DNA from: Ancylobacter vacuolatus
GTDB lineage: Bacteria; Pseudomonadota; Alphaproteobacteria; Rhizobiales; Xanthobacteraceae
Assembly (NCBI RefSeq): GCF_030813595.1
Contig: NZ_JAUSUH010000002.1
Coordinates: 558,001-622,000 of the forward strand
Length of the DNA: 64,000 bases
Direction: 5' to 3'
Below, one piece after another: positions 53,082 to 61,189 of the stretch. The stretch's first letter is position 1. Each line of letters starts with the position of its first letter. The notes beneath the pieces are model-generated. The model did no database searches, was not told the DNA's origin, and worked only from the letters and a program-made list of their open reading frames with translations. Both the position numbers and the translations under genes were made by a program.

Positions 53082-53807
53082 ATGAACGACCAGGACCGAC
53101 AGGCCATTGACGGCCTCTTCGCCAAGCTCGCCGAGGCCGAGCGCCAGTCCGGCCCGCGCGATGCGGACGCGGAAGGCTTCATCGCCCAGCGCGTCGCCCA
53201 GCAGCCGGCCGCGCCTTACCTGATGGCGCAGACCATCGTCATGCAGGACTACGCCCTGCAGCAGGCGCAGGCCCGCATCGAGGCGCTGGAGCAGCAGGCG
53301 CAGCAGGCCCAGGAATCGGCCGAGCAGCCCCAGGGCGGCGGCCTCTTCGGCGGGCTGTTCGGCTCCAGTCAGCCGGCGCGCCGCAGCTCCGTGCCCTCGA
53401 TGCCGCGCGCCGGGGCTGTGGGCGCCGGCGGCGCCATTCCAGCCGGCGCGTCGCCGGCCTGGCAGTCCGGGTCCGTGCAGGGCGGCCAGCCGATGGGTGG
53501 ACCAATGGGCGCACCCGGTGCGCAGCAGCAGGGCGGCTTCGGGCGTCCGGGTGGCGGCGGCTTCCTTGCCGGCGCGGCGCAGACCGCCATGGGCGTCGCT
53601 GGCGGCGTGCTGCTCGGCAGCGCCATTGGCAGCATGTTCGGCGGTGGCGAGGCCAAGGCGGCGGAAGCCCCGGCTGAAGCCCCCGCCGAGGCCCCGGCGG
53701 AAGAGCCGGCGGCGGCCGACGAGCCGACGGATGCGGGCGCCGATGATGGCGGCTTCTTCGGCGGCGGCGGCGATGACTGGTTTGGCGGCGGCGGCGAGGA
53801 GTTCTGA
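53082..53807 (+). CDS. DUF2076 family protein, low-complexity
   Basis: A 241-residue protein. Residues 1-75 form the family core (DRQAIDGLFAKLAEAERQSG, EGFIAQRVAQQPAAPYLMAQ, TIVMQDYALQQAQARIEALE) with a coiled-coil stretch. The rest is glycine/proline-rich with one hydrophobic Gly/Ala segment (FLAGAAQTAMGVAGGVLLGS near residue 165) and an acidic Ala/Glu/Pro repeat (EAPAEAPAEAPAEE), ending in Gly/Asp/Phe-rich sequence. Function unknown; members are often stress-linked membrane proteins. It follows BI-1 by 28 bases. Confidence 0.88.
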   Translation: MNDQDRQAIDGLFAKLAEAERQSGPRDADAEGFIAQRVAQQPAAPYLMAQTIVMQDYALQQAQARIEALEQQAQQAQESAEQPQGGGLFGGLFGSSQPARRSSVPSMPRAGAVGAGGAIPAGASPAWQSGSVQGGQPMGGPMGAPGAQQQGGFGRPGGGGFLAGAAQTAMGVAGGVLLGSAIGSMFGGGEAKAAEAPAEAPAEAPAEEPAAADEPTDAGADDGGFFGGGGDDWFGGGGEEF

Positions 53808-53834
53808 CCTCGCCGCCTCCCCCGCGTCTATCGA

Positions 53835-53856
53835 CCCCCTGCCGTCGGGCAGGGGG
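53835..53856. other. GC-rich hairpin before the terminator
   Basis: CCCCCTGCC and GGCAGGGGG form a perfect 9-bp stem with loop GTCG. It follows the DUF2076 gene by 27 bases and precedes the intrinsic terminator by 16 bases. Confidence 0.7.
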
Positions 53857-53872
53857 CACTTCCCAACTCCAG

Positions 53873-53904
53873 CAGGCCGGCCCCTCACCGGCCTGTTCTT
53901 TTTT
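53873..53904 (+). terminator. Intrinsic terminator after DUF2076 gene
   Basis: An 8-bp stem CAGGCCGG/CCGGCCTG with loop CCCCTCA is followed by TTCTTTTTT. It ends the sigma-anti-sigma-BI-1-DUF2076 set. Confidence 0.9.
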
Positions 53905-53921
53905 GCCGACGGCGCCTGCGC

Positions 53922-54920
53922 TCAGACGGCGAGGCCGTTCTCCCCGGCATAGTCCTTCAACGGCCGCTCCGGGCGGGCGCCGATATGGCTGATGATCTCG
54001 GCCGCGCACAGCGCACCGAGCCGCAGGCATTCCTCGGCACCGAAGCCCTTGGCGAAGCCGTGGAGATAGCCGGCGGCGAAGAGGTCGCCTGCCCCTGTTG
54101 TGTCGACCAGCTTCGGCACCGGGAAGGCCGGCACCGTCACGAGTCCGTCTCCCGACACAGCCAGCGCGCCCTTCTCGCTGCGGGTGACGACGCCATGCCG
54201 GGCGTCCTGCCGCAGCTGGGTGAGCGCGGCGTCGAAATCGGTCTCGTAGAGCGACATCAGCTCCGCCTCATTGGCGAAGACGAGATCGACCGTGCCCTCG
54301 CGGATGAGCTTCAGGAACTCCGCCCGGTAGCGCCCGACGCAGAAGGCGTCCGAGAGGGTGAGCGACACGGTGCGCCCGGCCTTGTGGGCGATGCCGGCGG
54401 CCTTGAGGAAGGCTTCCTTGGCCGGCGGCGGGTCCCAGAGATAGCCTTCGAGATAGGTGACCTTCGCGCTCGCCACCATCGCCTCGTCGACATCGGCGGG
54501 GGAAAGGTCCTGCGCCGCGCCGAGATAGGTGTTCATGGTGCGCTCGCCATCGGGCGTCACCAGGATGAGGCAGCGGGCGGTGGCGGCGCCGGCGGTCGCG
54601 GCTGATGTGGCATAGGCGACGCCGGCGGCGCGGATGTCATGGGCGAAGATGCCGCCCAGCTCGTCGTCGCGCACCTTGCCGATGAAGCCGGCGCGCCCGC
54701 CCAGAGCGGCGATGCCGACCATGGTGTTGGCGGCCGAGCCGCCTGATATTTCGACACCCGGTCCCATGGCGCCATAGACCGCCTCGGCCCGTGCCTCGTC
54801 GATCAGCGTCATGCCGCCCTTGCGCATGCCGTGGCGGTCGAGAAAGGCCTCTTCGGAGCGGGCGATCACGTCGACAATGGCGTTGCCGAAGCCGATCACA
54901 TCGAGCGGGGGGACGGTCAT
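53922..54920 (-). CDS. PfkB-family kinase, adenosine kinase type
   Basis: A 332-residue ribokinase-fold kinase. FGNAIVDVIARSEEAFLDRH opens it; GGSAANTMVGIAALGGRAGF (about residues 60-79) is the sugar-binding glycine region; FANEAELMSLYE is a family landmark; DTTGAGDLFAAGYLHGFAKG near residue 285 holds the catalytic Asp in the anion hole. It is similar to bacterial adenosine kinases, giving AMP from adenosine, although other nucleosides or sugars are possible. Start ATG at 54920 by family similarity. Confidence 0.88.
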   Translation of the reverse strand: MTVPPLDVIGFGNAIVDVIARSEEAFLDRHGMRKGGMTLIDEARAEAVYGAMGPGVEISGGSAANTMVGIAALGGRAGFIGKVRDDELGGIFAHDIRAAGVAYATSAATAGAATARCLILVTPDGERTMNTYLGAAQDLSPADVDEAMVASAKVTYLEGYLWDPPPAKEAFLKAAGIAHKAGRTVSLTLSDAFCVGRYRAEFLKLIREGTVDLVFANEAELMSLYETDFDAALTQLRQDARHGVVTRSEKGALAVSGDGLVTVPAFPVPKLVDTTGAGDLFAAGYLHGFAKGFGAEECLRLGALCAAEIISHIGARPERPLKDYAGENGLAV

Positions 54921-55053
54921 GGACGGCTTTTCTCCGCAGGGTTTCGCCGGGGACGAAGGCGGGTGAGGCGGTAGCAGACGAGCGCCCATCCCGCAATGTC
55001 GGCGCCGCGTGCGACGGAGCCTCGGCCCACCTTTGTCGCGCGATTCCAAGCCG

Positions 55054-55195
55054 CGTCATCCTGAGGTGCCCGGCCCTCGGCCGGACCTTGAAGGACGGGA
55101 CTGAGGGGCGGTGAAGGGAGCGTCGGGGCGGAGACATCGGGTGCATATGAGAACCATCCTTCGAGGCCGCCTGCGGCGGCACCTCAGGATGACGG
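55054..55195. repeat. Dispersed long palindrome, family R1, copy 4 (longest)
   Basis: Left arm CGTCATCCTGAGGTGCCCGG continues to CCTTGAAGGACGG; the right arm is ACCATCCTTCGAGGCCGCC to GGCACCTCAGGATGACGG. The two arms are separated by about 55 extra bases, longer than in other copies. It lies in the 483-base gap between the divergent kinase and murJ. Confidence 0.8.
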
Positions 55196-55240
55196 CGCAC
55201 GGGCGGGGGGTGAGGGGCGCGGTTGCGCCTATCGCCGCCC

Positions 55241-55318
55241 TCATCCATGGGCTCGACCCTGGGCCTCGCCCTGACCCACAGCTGGCTTCAGGTCGGGATG
55301 GCCGGGTCGCGCCCGGCC
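55241..55318 (+). repeat. Diverged copy of palindrome family R2
   Basis: The right arm GGGATGGCCGGGTCGCGCCC and GGCC matches R2; the left part (TCATCCATGGGCTCGACCCT) is degenerate. It lies just after R1 copy 4. Confidence 0.55.
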
Positions 55319-55403
55319 TTCAGGCGGCACGGCGGGCAGGCGACGGCGCTCCTGCTCCGATGCGCGGCTTTTCCTTCCCGCGCCAGCCGACTATTGCTAG
55401 CCG

Positions 55404-56951
55404 ATGGCCCTGCTCCGCCACGCCTCCACCGTCGCTCTCCTCACCCTTGCCTCGCGCGTGCTCGGCTTTGCCCGCGACGCCGGGGTGGCGGCGCTGTTCG
55501 GCACCGGGGTGGTGGCGGACGCCTCCGTCGCCGGCCTCGCCGTGCCGCAGATCGCTCGCCGGCTGCTGGGCGAGGGCGCGCTCAACGCCGCGCTGCTGCC
55601 CGGGCTCGCGCGGGCGGAGGGCGAGGCCGCGCGCCGGCGTCTGGCGGGGGCGACGCTGGTGCTGTTTGCGCTGGCCGGCCTTGCCCTTGGGGGCCTGCTC
55701 TTCCTCTTCATGCCGCAAATGGTGGCGGTGCTGGCGCCGGGCTTTGCCGGGGATGGTCCTCGGGCGGAAGGCGCGGTGCTGGCCGGGCGGCTGGCGGTGG
55801 TCTGCCTGCCGCTCGCTTTGCTTGCCGGGGTGCTGGCCGCCTTTGCCAATGCGGCCGGACGCTACGCCCGGCCTGCCATGGCCCCTGCGGCCGCCAATGT
55901 CGCTGTTATCGCGCTGCTGGTGATGCTCTGGATGGCAGGGGCTCACCTGATGAGCCCCTCCGCTGCGCTCGCCTGGCTGGCGGCGGGAGCGGTGGCGGGG
56001 GCGGCGACGCAGTTCGTGCTGAACCTCCACGCCGTGCCTGGCGGCTATTTCACGCTTTCCCTCGCACGCGCCGATCTGAAGGCGGCGCTGCCGCTGCTGA
56101 CCGGGGCGGCAACGCCGCTGCTGGCCGCCGCCCTGCCGCAGCTGCGCTTTCTCATCGCGGCGGCGGCGGCTTCGGGCATTGGCGGTGGCGTCGCGGCGCT
56201 GTTCTACGCCACGCGCCTGGTCGAGCTGCCGCTCGGGCTGGTCGGTGCCAGCGCCGGGGCGGTGCTGCTGCCGGCGCTGGCGGGGGAGCGCGAGGAGGGC
56301 GAGGCCGGAATCAGCGACACCGGGCTCGGCGCGGGCGCCATCACAGCGGCGCTGGCGCTCTCGCTGCCGGCGGCGTTCGGCCTTGCCGTGCTGGCCCACC
56401 CTATGGTCAGGGTGCTGTTCGAGCGCGGCGCCTTCGACGCGCAGGCCAGCACGCTCACGGCGAGCGCGCTGGCCCTGCTGGCGCTGACGCTGCCGGTGCA
56501 GGCGCTGGAAAAGGTGCTGATCGCCATCGCCTTCGCCTGCGGCCTGTCTCGTCTTGTCACCGTGTGCAGCCTCGTGGCGCTGCCGGTGGGGGCGCTGGTC
56601 GGCTTTGTCACCGTCGGCCCGCTCGGCATGGCGGGGCCGGCGCTGGGGGTGCTGGCCTCCAGCCTGGTGGCGCTCGCCGGGCTGGCAACAGGCCTCGCCC
56701 GCCGCCGACTCATCGTACTGCCGAAGCCCTCACGCCGCCGGCTGGCGCGGCTGGTCATGGCCGCGCTCGCCATGGCGGCGGCGGTGATGGCAGCGCGGCA
56801 AGGGCTCGAGGGTGTGCTGGCGCCGGGCGGACTGGTCGCCGCCGCCGCGCTGGCCGGCCTCGTCATGCTGGGGGGCGCAGCCTATGCCGGGCTCGCGCTG
56901 GCGCTGGGCGGCGCCGACCTTGCCACGCTGCGCGCGGGCATGCGCAAATAG
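55404..56951 (+). CDS. murJ: Lipid II flippase MurJ
   Basis: MurJ moves lipid II across the inner membrane for peptidoglycan synthesis. The 515-residue MOP/MATE-fold protein has about fourteen hydrophobic segments. It opens ASTVALLTLASRVLGFARDA and has LLGEGALNAALLPGL, FANAAGRYARPAMAPAAANV and the segment-7 region AALPQLRFLIAAAA, FYATRLVELPLGLVGASAGA. The final two segments are shorter on charged residues than in E. coli. It is alone, preceding trpS by 126 bases. Confidence 0.95.
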   Translation: MALLRHASTVALLTLASRVLGFARDAGVAALFGTGVVADASVAGLAVPQIARRLLGEGALNAALLPGLARAEGEAARRRLAGATLVLFALAGLALGGLLFLFMPQMVAVLAPGFAGDGPRAEGAVLAGRLAVVCLPLALLAGVLAAFANAAGRYARPAMAPAAANVAVIALLVMLWMAGAHLMSPSAALAWLAAGAVAGAATQFVLNLHAVPGGYFTLSLARADLKAALPLLTGAATPLLAAALPQLRFLIAAAAASGIGGGVAALFYATRLVELPLGLVGASAGAVLLPALAGEREEGEAGISDTGLGAGAITAALALSLPAAFGLAVLAHPMVRVLFERGAFDAQASTLTASALALLALTLPVQALEKVLIAIAFACGLSRLVTVCSLVALPVGALVGFVTVGPLGMAGPALGVLASSLVALAGLATGLARRRLIVLPKPSRRRLARLVMAALAMAAAVMAARQGLEGVLAPGGLVAAAALAGLVMLGGAAYAGLALALGGADLATLRAGMRK

Positions 56952-57077
56952 CGCGTGTGCCGTCGCCGGAAGAAACTTGCCCCTGAAGGTCATGCGTGCC
57001 ATAGCGCCCCCGCGCCGGGGGCCAAGTCTCGCGGCACGGCGCGGCACGGCAGGGCGCAGACCACAGGACGTCCCGAC

Positions 57078-58109
57078 ATGGAATTCAAGCCGCTCGTGTT
57101 TTCCGGCGTCCAGCCGACCGGAAACCTGCATCTCGGCAATTATCTCGGCGCCATCCAGCGCTTCGTGGCGCTGCAGGACAGCCATGACTGCCTCTATTGC
57201 GTCGTCGACATGCACGCGATCACGGTGTGGCAGGACCCGGCCGACCTGAAGCGGCAGATCCGCGAGGTCACCGCCGCCTTCATCGCCTCCGGCATCGACC
57301 CGACCAAGCACATCGTGTTCAACCAGAGCCAGGTTTCCGGCCATGCCGAACTCGCCTGGGTGTTCAACTGCGTGGCGCGCCTGGGCTGGCTCAACCGCAT
57401 GACCCAGTTCAAGGAGAAGGCCGGCAAGGACCGCGAGGCCGCCTCGGTCGGCCTCTACGCCTATCCGAGCCTGATGGCCGCCGACATTCTGCTCTACCGC
57501 GCCACCCATGTGCCGGTCGGCGAGGACCAGAAGCAGCATCTGGAGCTGACCCGCGACATCGCGCAGAAGTTCAACAATGATTTCGGCACCTCCATCGCCG
57601 CCAACGGGCTGGGCGAGGCGTTCTTCCCGCTGCCCGAGCCGCTGATCGGCGGGCCGGCGGCGCGGGTGATGAGCCTGCGCGACGGGGCGAAGAAGATGTC
57701 GAAGTCGGACCCGTCCGATCTCTCGCGCATCAACCTCACCGACGAGGCCGACCTCATCGCCTCGAAGATCCGCAAGGCCAAGACCGACCCCGAGCCGCTG
57801 CCCTCCGAGGCAGAGGGTCTGAAAGGCCGGCCGGAGGCGGAGAACCTTGTCGGCATCTATGCCGCGCTCGGGGCGGTGCCGAAAGAGGACGTGCTGACCC
57901 AGTTCGGCGGCGGCCAGTTCTCCACCTTCAAGGCGGCGCTGGTCGACCTCGCAGTGGCCAAGCTCGGGCCGATCGGCGCCGAGATGCAGCGGCTGGTGGC
58001 CGAGCCAGACCATATCGACGCCATTCTGCGCGACGGCGCGGCGCGGGCCCGGGTGCTGGCCGAGGCCACCATGGCCAATGTCCGGGACATTGTCGGCTTC
58101 GTGCGCTAG
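57078..58109 (+). CDS. trpS: Tryptophan--tRNA ligase
   Basis: TrpS charges tRNA-Trp. The 343-residue class I synthetase has the HIGH-like GNLHLGN (residues 15-21) and KMSKS (206-210), and [27 protein letters not shown] typical of bacterial TrpRS. The ATG at 57078 gives [15 protein letters not shown], the family N-terminus; the frame is open upstream. The order murJ-trpS-uspA-nfuA is usual in Hyphomicrobiales. Confidence 0.97.
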   Translation: MEFKPLVFSGVQPTGNLHLGNYLGAIQRFVALQDSHDCLYCVVDMHAITVWQDPADLKRQIREVTAAFIASGIDPTKHIVFNQSQVSGHAELAWVFNCVARLGWLNRMTQFKEKAGKDREAASVGLYAYPSLMAADILLYRATHVPVGEDQKQHLELTRDIAQKFNNDFGTSIAANGLGEAFFPLPEPLIGGPAARVMSLRDGAKKMSKSDPSDLSRINLTDEADLIASKIRKAKTDPEPLPSEAEGLKGRPEAENLVGIYAALGAVPKEDVLTQFGGGQFSTFKAALVDLAVAKLGPIGAEMQRLVAEPDHIDAILRDGAARARVLAEATMANVRDIVGFVR

Positions 58110-58145
58110 CCTTGTCCGCAGGATAGCCCGTCGGGGGGAGTGCCT

Positions 58146-58643
58146 ATGCCGCGCCGGCGCCAAAGCCATGAGCCCGGCCACCGCCGCAAGTTTCTCGTTC
58201 TGGCTGACGATACGCCGGAATGCGACCGCGCGCTCTATTACGCGGCGCGGCGCGCGGCACGCACCGGCGGCGGGGTGGTGCTGTTGAGCGTGCTGCAGCT
58301 GGAGGACGCCCCGAGCCAGTGGCTTGGCGTCGCCGATCTGATGCGGGCGGAGGCGACCGACAAGGCGGAGGCCCGGCTCGACCTGCTCTCCGCCCGGGCA
58401 CAGGGCATCTCCGGCATCGATCCCGAACGGATCGTGCGCGAGGGCGGCATCGCCGAGCAGATCCACAAGATCATCGAGGAGGACGAGGACATCGCCATAC
58501 TCGTGCTCGCCGCCGGAACCGGAAAAGAGGGACCCGGCCCGCTCATCGCCTCGCTGGCCAAGGGGATGTGGGCGACCCTGCCGGTGCCGATCACGCTTGT
58601 GCCGGGTTCGCTCTCCGACAGCGAGATCGACGCGTTGGCGTGA
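58146..58643 (+). CDS. Universal stress protein (UspA family)
   Basis: A 165-residue protein with a basic N-terminus, then a UspA fold: KFLVLADDTPECDRALYYAA, GGVVLLSVLQ and, near the end, ILVLAAGTGKEGPGPLIASL, where the Gly-rich stretch is the nucleotide-binding place. Classical UspA has G-2x-G-9x-G-S/T; here it is modified, so ATP binding is uncertain. The ATG at 58146 was chosen for the GGGGGGAG site five bases before; a GTG at 58140 is possible. Confidence 0.88.
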   Translation: MPRRRQSHEPGHRRKFLVLADDTPECDRALYYAARRAARTGGGVVLLSVLQLEDAPSQWLGVADLMRAEATDKAEARLDLLSARAQGISGIDPERIVREGGIAEQIHKIIEEDEDIAILVLAAGTGKEGPGPLIASLAKGMWATLPVPITLVPGSLSDSEIDALA

Positions 58644-58780
58644 ACGGTGGGCCGCCGGGTGAGCAGCGTCGCTGGTGCGGGGAGTCTCCCGCCTCTTCCC
58701 CTCGCGGCGGTCAGAGCTTATCTAAAGTGGAAATTCCCCCGTCGCCGCGGCCTTGAACCCCGGTTGGCAAGGAGACCGAC

Positions 58781-59335
58781 ATGTTCATCCAGACCGAAGC
58801 CACCCCTAATCCCGCCACGCTGAAGTTCCTGCCCGGCCGTTCCGTGCTCGGGGACGGCACCTTCGAGGCGCGCGACGCCAATGAGGCGGCCCGCTCACCG
58901 CTGGCGGTGCGCCTGTTCGAGGTGCCGGGCGTCACCGGCGTGTTCTTCGGCTCCGATTTCGTCACCGTGACCAAGGCGCAGGGCGAGTGGGCGCATCTCA
59001 AGCCCGCCATTCTCGGCGCCATCATGGAGCATTTCGTCTCCGGCCAGCCGATCCTGCCGGAGGACCATGAGCACACCGCCGACGACGCCTTTTTCGAGGC
59101 CAAGGATGCCGGGCTGGTCGACACGATTCGTGAGCTGATCGACACCCGCGTGCGCCCGGCCGTGGCCAATGATGGTGGCGACATCACCTTCCGCGGCTAT
59201 AAGGACGGCGTGGTGTTCCTGGCCATGAAGGGCTCCTGCGCCGGCTGCCCGTCCTCGACCGCGACGCTGAAGAACGGCATCGAGAACCTACTGCGCCATT
59301 TTGTGCCCGACGTCGTCGAGGTGCGTCCGGTCTGA
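58781..59335 (+). CDS. nfuA: NfuA-type iron-sulfur carrier protein
   Basis: An iron-sulfur scaffold/carrier of 184 residues: the N-terminal Nfu domain (MFIQTEATPNPATLKFLPGR, residues 1-20) and the C-terminal NifU-like domain with the cluster-binding Cys153 and Cys156 (GSCAGCPSST). It passes a [4Fe-4S] cluster to client enzymes. Possible clients in the window are miaB, hemW and the formate dehydrogenase, which is inference. Family length. Confidence 0.95.
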   Translation: MFIQTEATPNPATLKFLPGRSVLGDGTFEARDANEAARSPLAVRLFEVPGVTGVFFGSDFVTVTKAQGEWAHLKPAILGAIMEHFVSGQPILPEDHEHTADDAFFEAKDAGLVDTIRELIDTRVRPAVANDGGDITFRGYKDGVVFLAMKGSCAGCPSSTATLKNGIENLLRHFVPDVVEVRPV

Positions 59336-59438
59336 CGCGACCCGGTCAAAGGGCCGCCCGCTTTCCAATATGAGGCGACCATGAGCATGGTGGGCGCATG
59401 ATCGCCCCTGCTGATTCTGGCCCTGCTGATTGTCGCCC

Positions 59439-60122
59439 ATGCTGATCCTTGCCATCGACACCGCGCTTGAGGCCTGTTCGGCGGCCCTGCACGACATGGA
59501 CACCGACCAGACCCGGGCGGTGGAGCATGTCGTCATGGCGCGCGGCCATGCCGAATCGCTGATCCCGATGGTGGAGCGGGTGATGGCCGCCGGCGGGGCG
59601 GAGTTCTCAGCCATCGACCTCTTCGCCGTCACGGTCGGCCCCGGCAGCTTCACCGGGCTGCGGGTCGGCATCTCCGCCGCGCGCGGCTTCGGCCTTGCCA
59701 CCGGCAAGCCGGTTCTCGGCCTGCCGACGCTGACCGTGCTGGCCGCGCCGCTGCTGGCACGCGACGACGCGGTGCCGGTGGCCGCCGCCATCGACGCCCG
59801 CCACGGCAATGTCTATTTGCAGATGATCGGCCCGGCCGGCCGGGTGCTGGTGAGTCCCCGCGTCATGAGCGTGAAGGACGCCGCCCGCTCGGTCGCCAAC
59901 GGGCCGGTGCGGCTGGTGGGCTCCGGCGCCGGCCTGCTCGCGGATGCCTGGCCGATGGGCGCGCAGCCGCCGGTCGAGGTGCGGGCCACCGCGACGCCGG
60001 ACCCGGTCTGGCTGGCGCGCATCGCCAGCGTCGCCGACCCCGCCCGTTCCGAACCCAAGCCGCTCTATCTGCGCGATGCCGACGCCAAGCCGCAGACCGG
60101 CGGGCGGATCGCCCGTCGATGA
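59439..60122 (+). CDS. tsaB: tRNA threonylcarbamoyladenosine synthesis protein TsaB
   Basis: TsaB forms a complex with TsaD and TsaE for the t6A37 modification of tRNAs that read ANN codons. The 227-residue ASKHA-fold protein starts MLILAIDTALEACSAAL, has VGPGSFTGLRVGISAARGFG (about residues 68-87) and ends with PLYLRDADAKPQTGG. A TTG nine bases upstream is possible. Its stop overlaps the rimI start. Confidence 0.95.
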   Translation: MLILAIDTALEACSAALHDMDTDQTRAVEHVVMARGHAESLIPMVERVMAAGGAEFSAIDLFAVTVGPGSFTGLRVGISAARGFGLATGKPVLGLPTLTVLAAPLLARDDAVPVAAAIDARHGNVYLQMIGPAGRVLVSPRVMSVKDAARSVANGPVRLVGSGAGLLADAWPMGAQPPVEVRATATPDPVWLARIASVADPARSEPKPLYLRDADAKPQTGGRIARR

Positions 60123-60625
60123 GCGGGCTGCCGGCATGGCTCGACTGGATGACGGGCGGGCGCCCGCGCGAGGTGTCGCTGCGGGCCCTCCAGGCCGGCG
60201 ATGCCGAGGCGCTGGCGCGGCTTCACGCCCAGTCCTTCCGCCATGGCTGGGACGCCGCCGAGTTCGAGCGCCTCATCGCCAACCGGCTGACCCGTGGCCT
60301 CGTGGCCACCGATGGCCCGGGCGGGGTGCCGGTGGGCTTCATCCTGCTGAGCGGGGTGACGCCGGAAATGGAGATTCTCTCGGTTGCCGTCGACCGCCGG
60401 CGGCGCGGCGCGGGCATCGGCCTCAAGCTGGTGCAGGCCGCCTTCGGCACGCTGGCGGCGCAGGGCTATCGCACCGTGTTCCTGGAAGTCGAGGACGGCA
60501 ACGCCGCCGCCTTGCGCCTCTATGCCCGCACCGGCTTCCGCGAAATCGGCCGCCGTCCGGGCTATTATCGCGACAGCACCGGCGCGCCGGTGGCCGCGCT
60601 CACCATGCGGCGCGACATCGCCTGA
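60119..60625 (+). CDS. rimI: Ribosomal-protein-alanine N-acetyltransferase RimI-type
   Basis: A 168-residue GNAT protein; RimI acetylates the N-terminus of ribosomal protein S18. Features are the acetyl-CoA loop RRRGAGIGLKLVQAAF (about residues 90-105), VFLEVEDGNAAALRLYARTG and FREIGRRPGYYRD, as in known RimI. The four-base overlap with tsaB is a usual arrangement. The substrate may be broader in alphaproteobacteria. Confidence 0.92.
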   Translation: MSGLPAWLDWMTGGRPREVSLRALQAGDAEALARLHAQSFRHGWDAAEFERLIANRLTRGLVATDGPGGVPVGFILLSGVTPEMEILSVAVDRRRRGAGIGLKLVQAAFGTLAAQGYRTVFLEVEDGNAAALRLYARTGFREIGRRPGYYRDSTGAPVAALTMRRDIA

Positions 60626-60718
60626 GAGAAACCATTGCCCTTGCCGGCTTTGCTGCGCCATAAGGCGGACGGGCGCGGAAACACCGACCGATGCGGGCTG
60701 AAGGAAGCAGGCCGAGGA

Positions 60719-61186
60719 ATGAACGACAAGCCGACCGCGATCGAGGAAGCCTGCGTTACGCTGGGCCTGCGGATGACCGACCAGCGCCGGGTGATTGCCC
60801 GCATCATCGCCGATGCGCAGGACCATCCCGACGTGGAGGAACTGCACCGGCGCGCCATCGCCGTCGATGACCGCATCTCCATCTCCACCGTCTACCGCAC
60901 GGTGAAGCTGTTCGAGGATGCCGGCATCATCGCCCGCCACGATTTCCGCGATGGCCGCTCGCGCTATGAGCCGGTGCCGGACGAGCACCACGACCATCTC
61001 ATCGACCTGCGCAGCGGCCATGTGGTGGAGTTCCGCTCCGAGGAGATCGAGCATTTGCAGGAAGAGATCGCCCGCAAACTCGGCTACCGGCTGATCGGCC
61101 ACCGGCTGGAGCTCTATGGCGTGCCGCTCGACACGCCGCTGGGCGCGGAGATACCCACGCCTTCCCATTCGTCCCGGAAGGAGTAA
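60719..61186 (+). CDS. fur: Fur-family metalloregulator (Fur/Mur)
   Basis: A 155-residue metal-dependent repressor: winged helix (TDQRRVIARIIADAQDHPDV, SISTVYRTVKLFEDAGII) and the metal region with HHDHLIDLRSGHVVEF. The usual Cys-x2-Cys zinc pair is absent, which is common in alphaproteobacterial Fur/Mur. In related bacteria this orthologue responds mainly to manganese, or to iron; which one here is unknown. The ATG at 60719 overlaps an AGGAATG-type site. Confidence 0.9.
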   Translation: MNDKPTAIEEACVTLGLRMTDQRRVIARIIADAQDHPDVEELHRRAIAVDDRISISTVYRTVKLFEDAGIIARHDFRDGRSRYEPVPDEHHDHLIDLRSGHVVEFRSEEIEHLQEEIARKLGYRLIGHRLELYGVPLDTPLGAEIPTPSHSSRKE

Positions 61187-61189
61187 GGC

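Noticed and set aside
59406..59435. 15-base direct duplication before tsaB (CCCTGCTGATTCTGG / CCCTGCTGATTGTCG)
   Set aside because: It is short and imperfect and probably a simple local duplication; there is no sign that it is a regulatory site.
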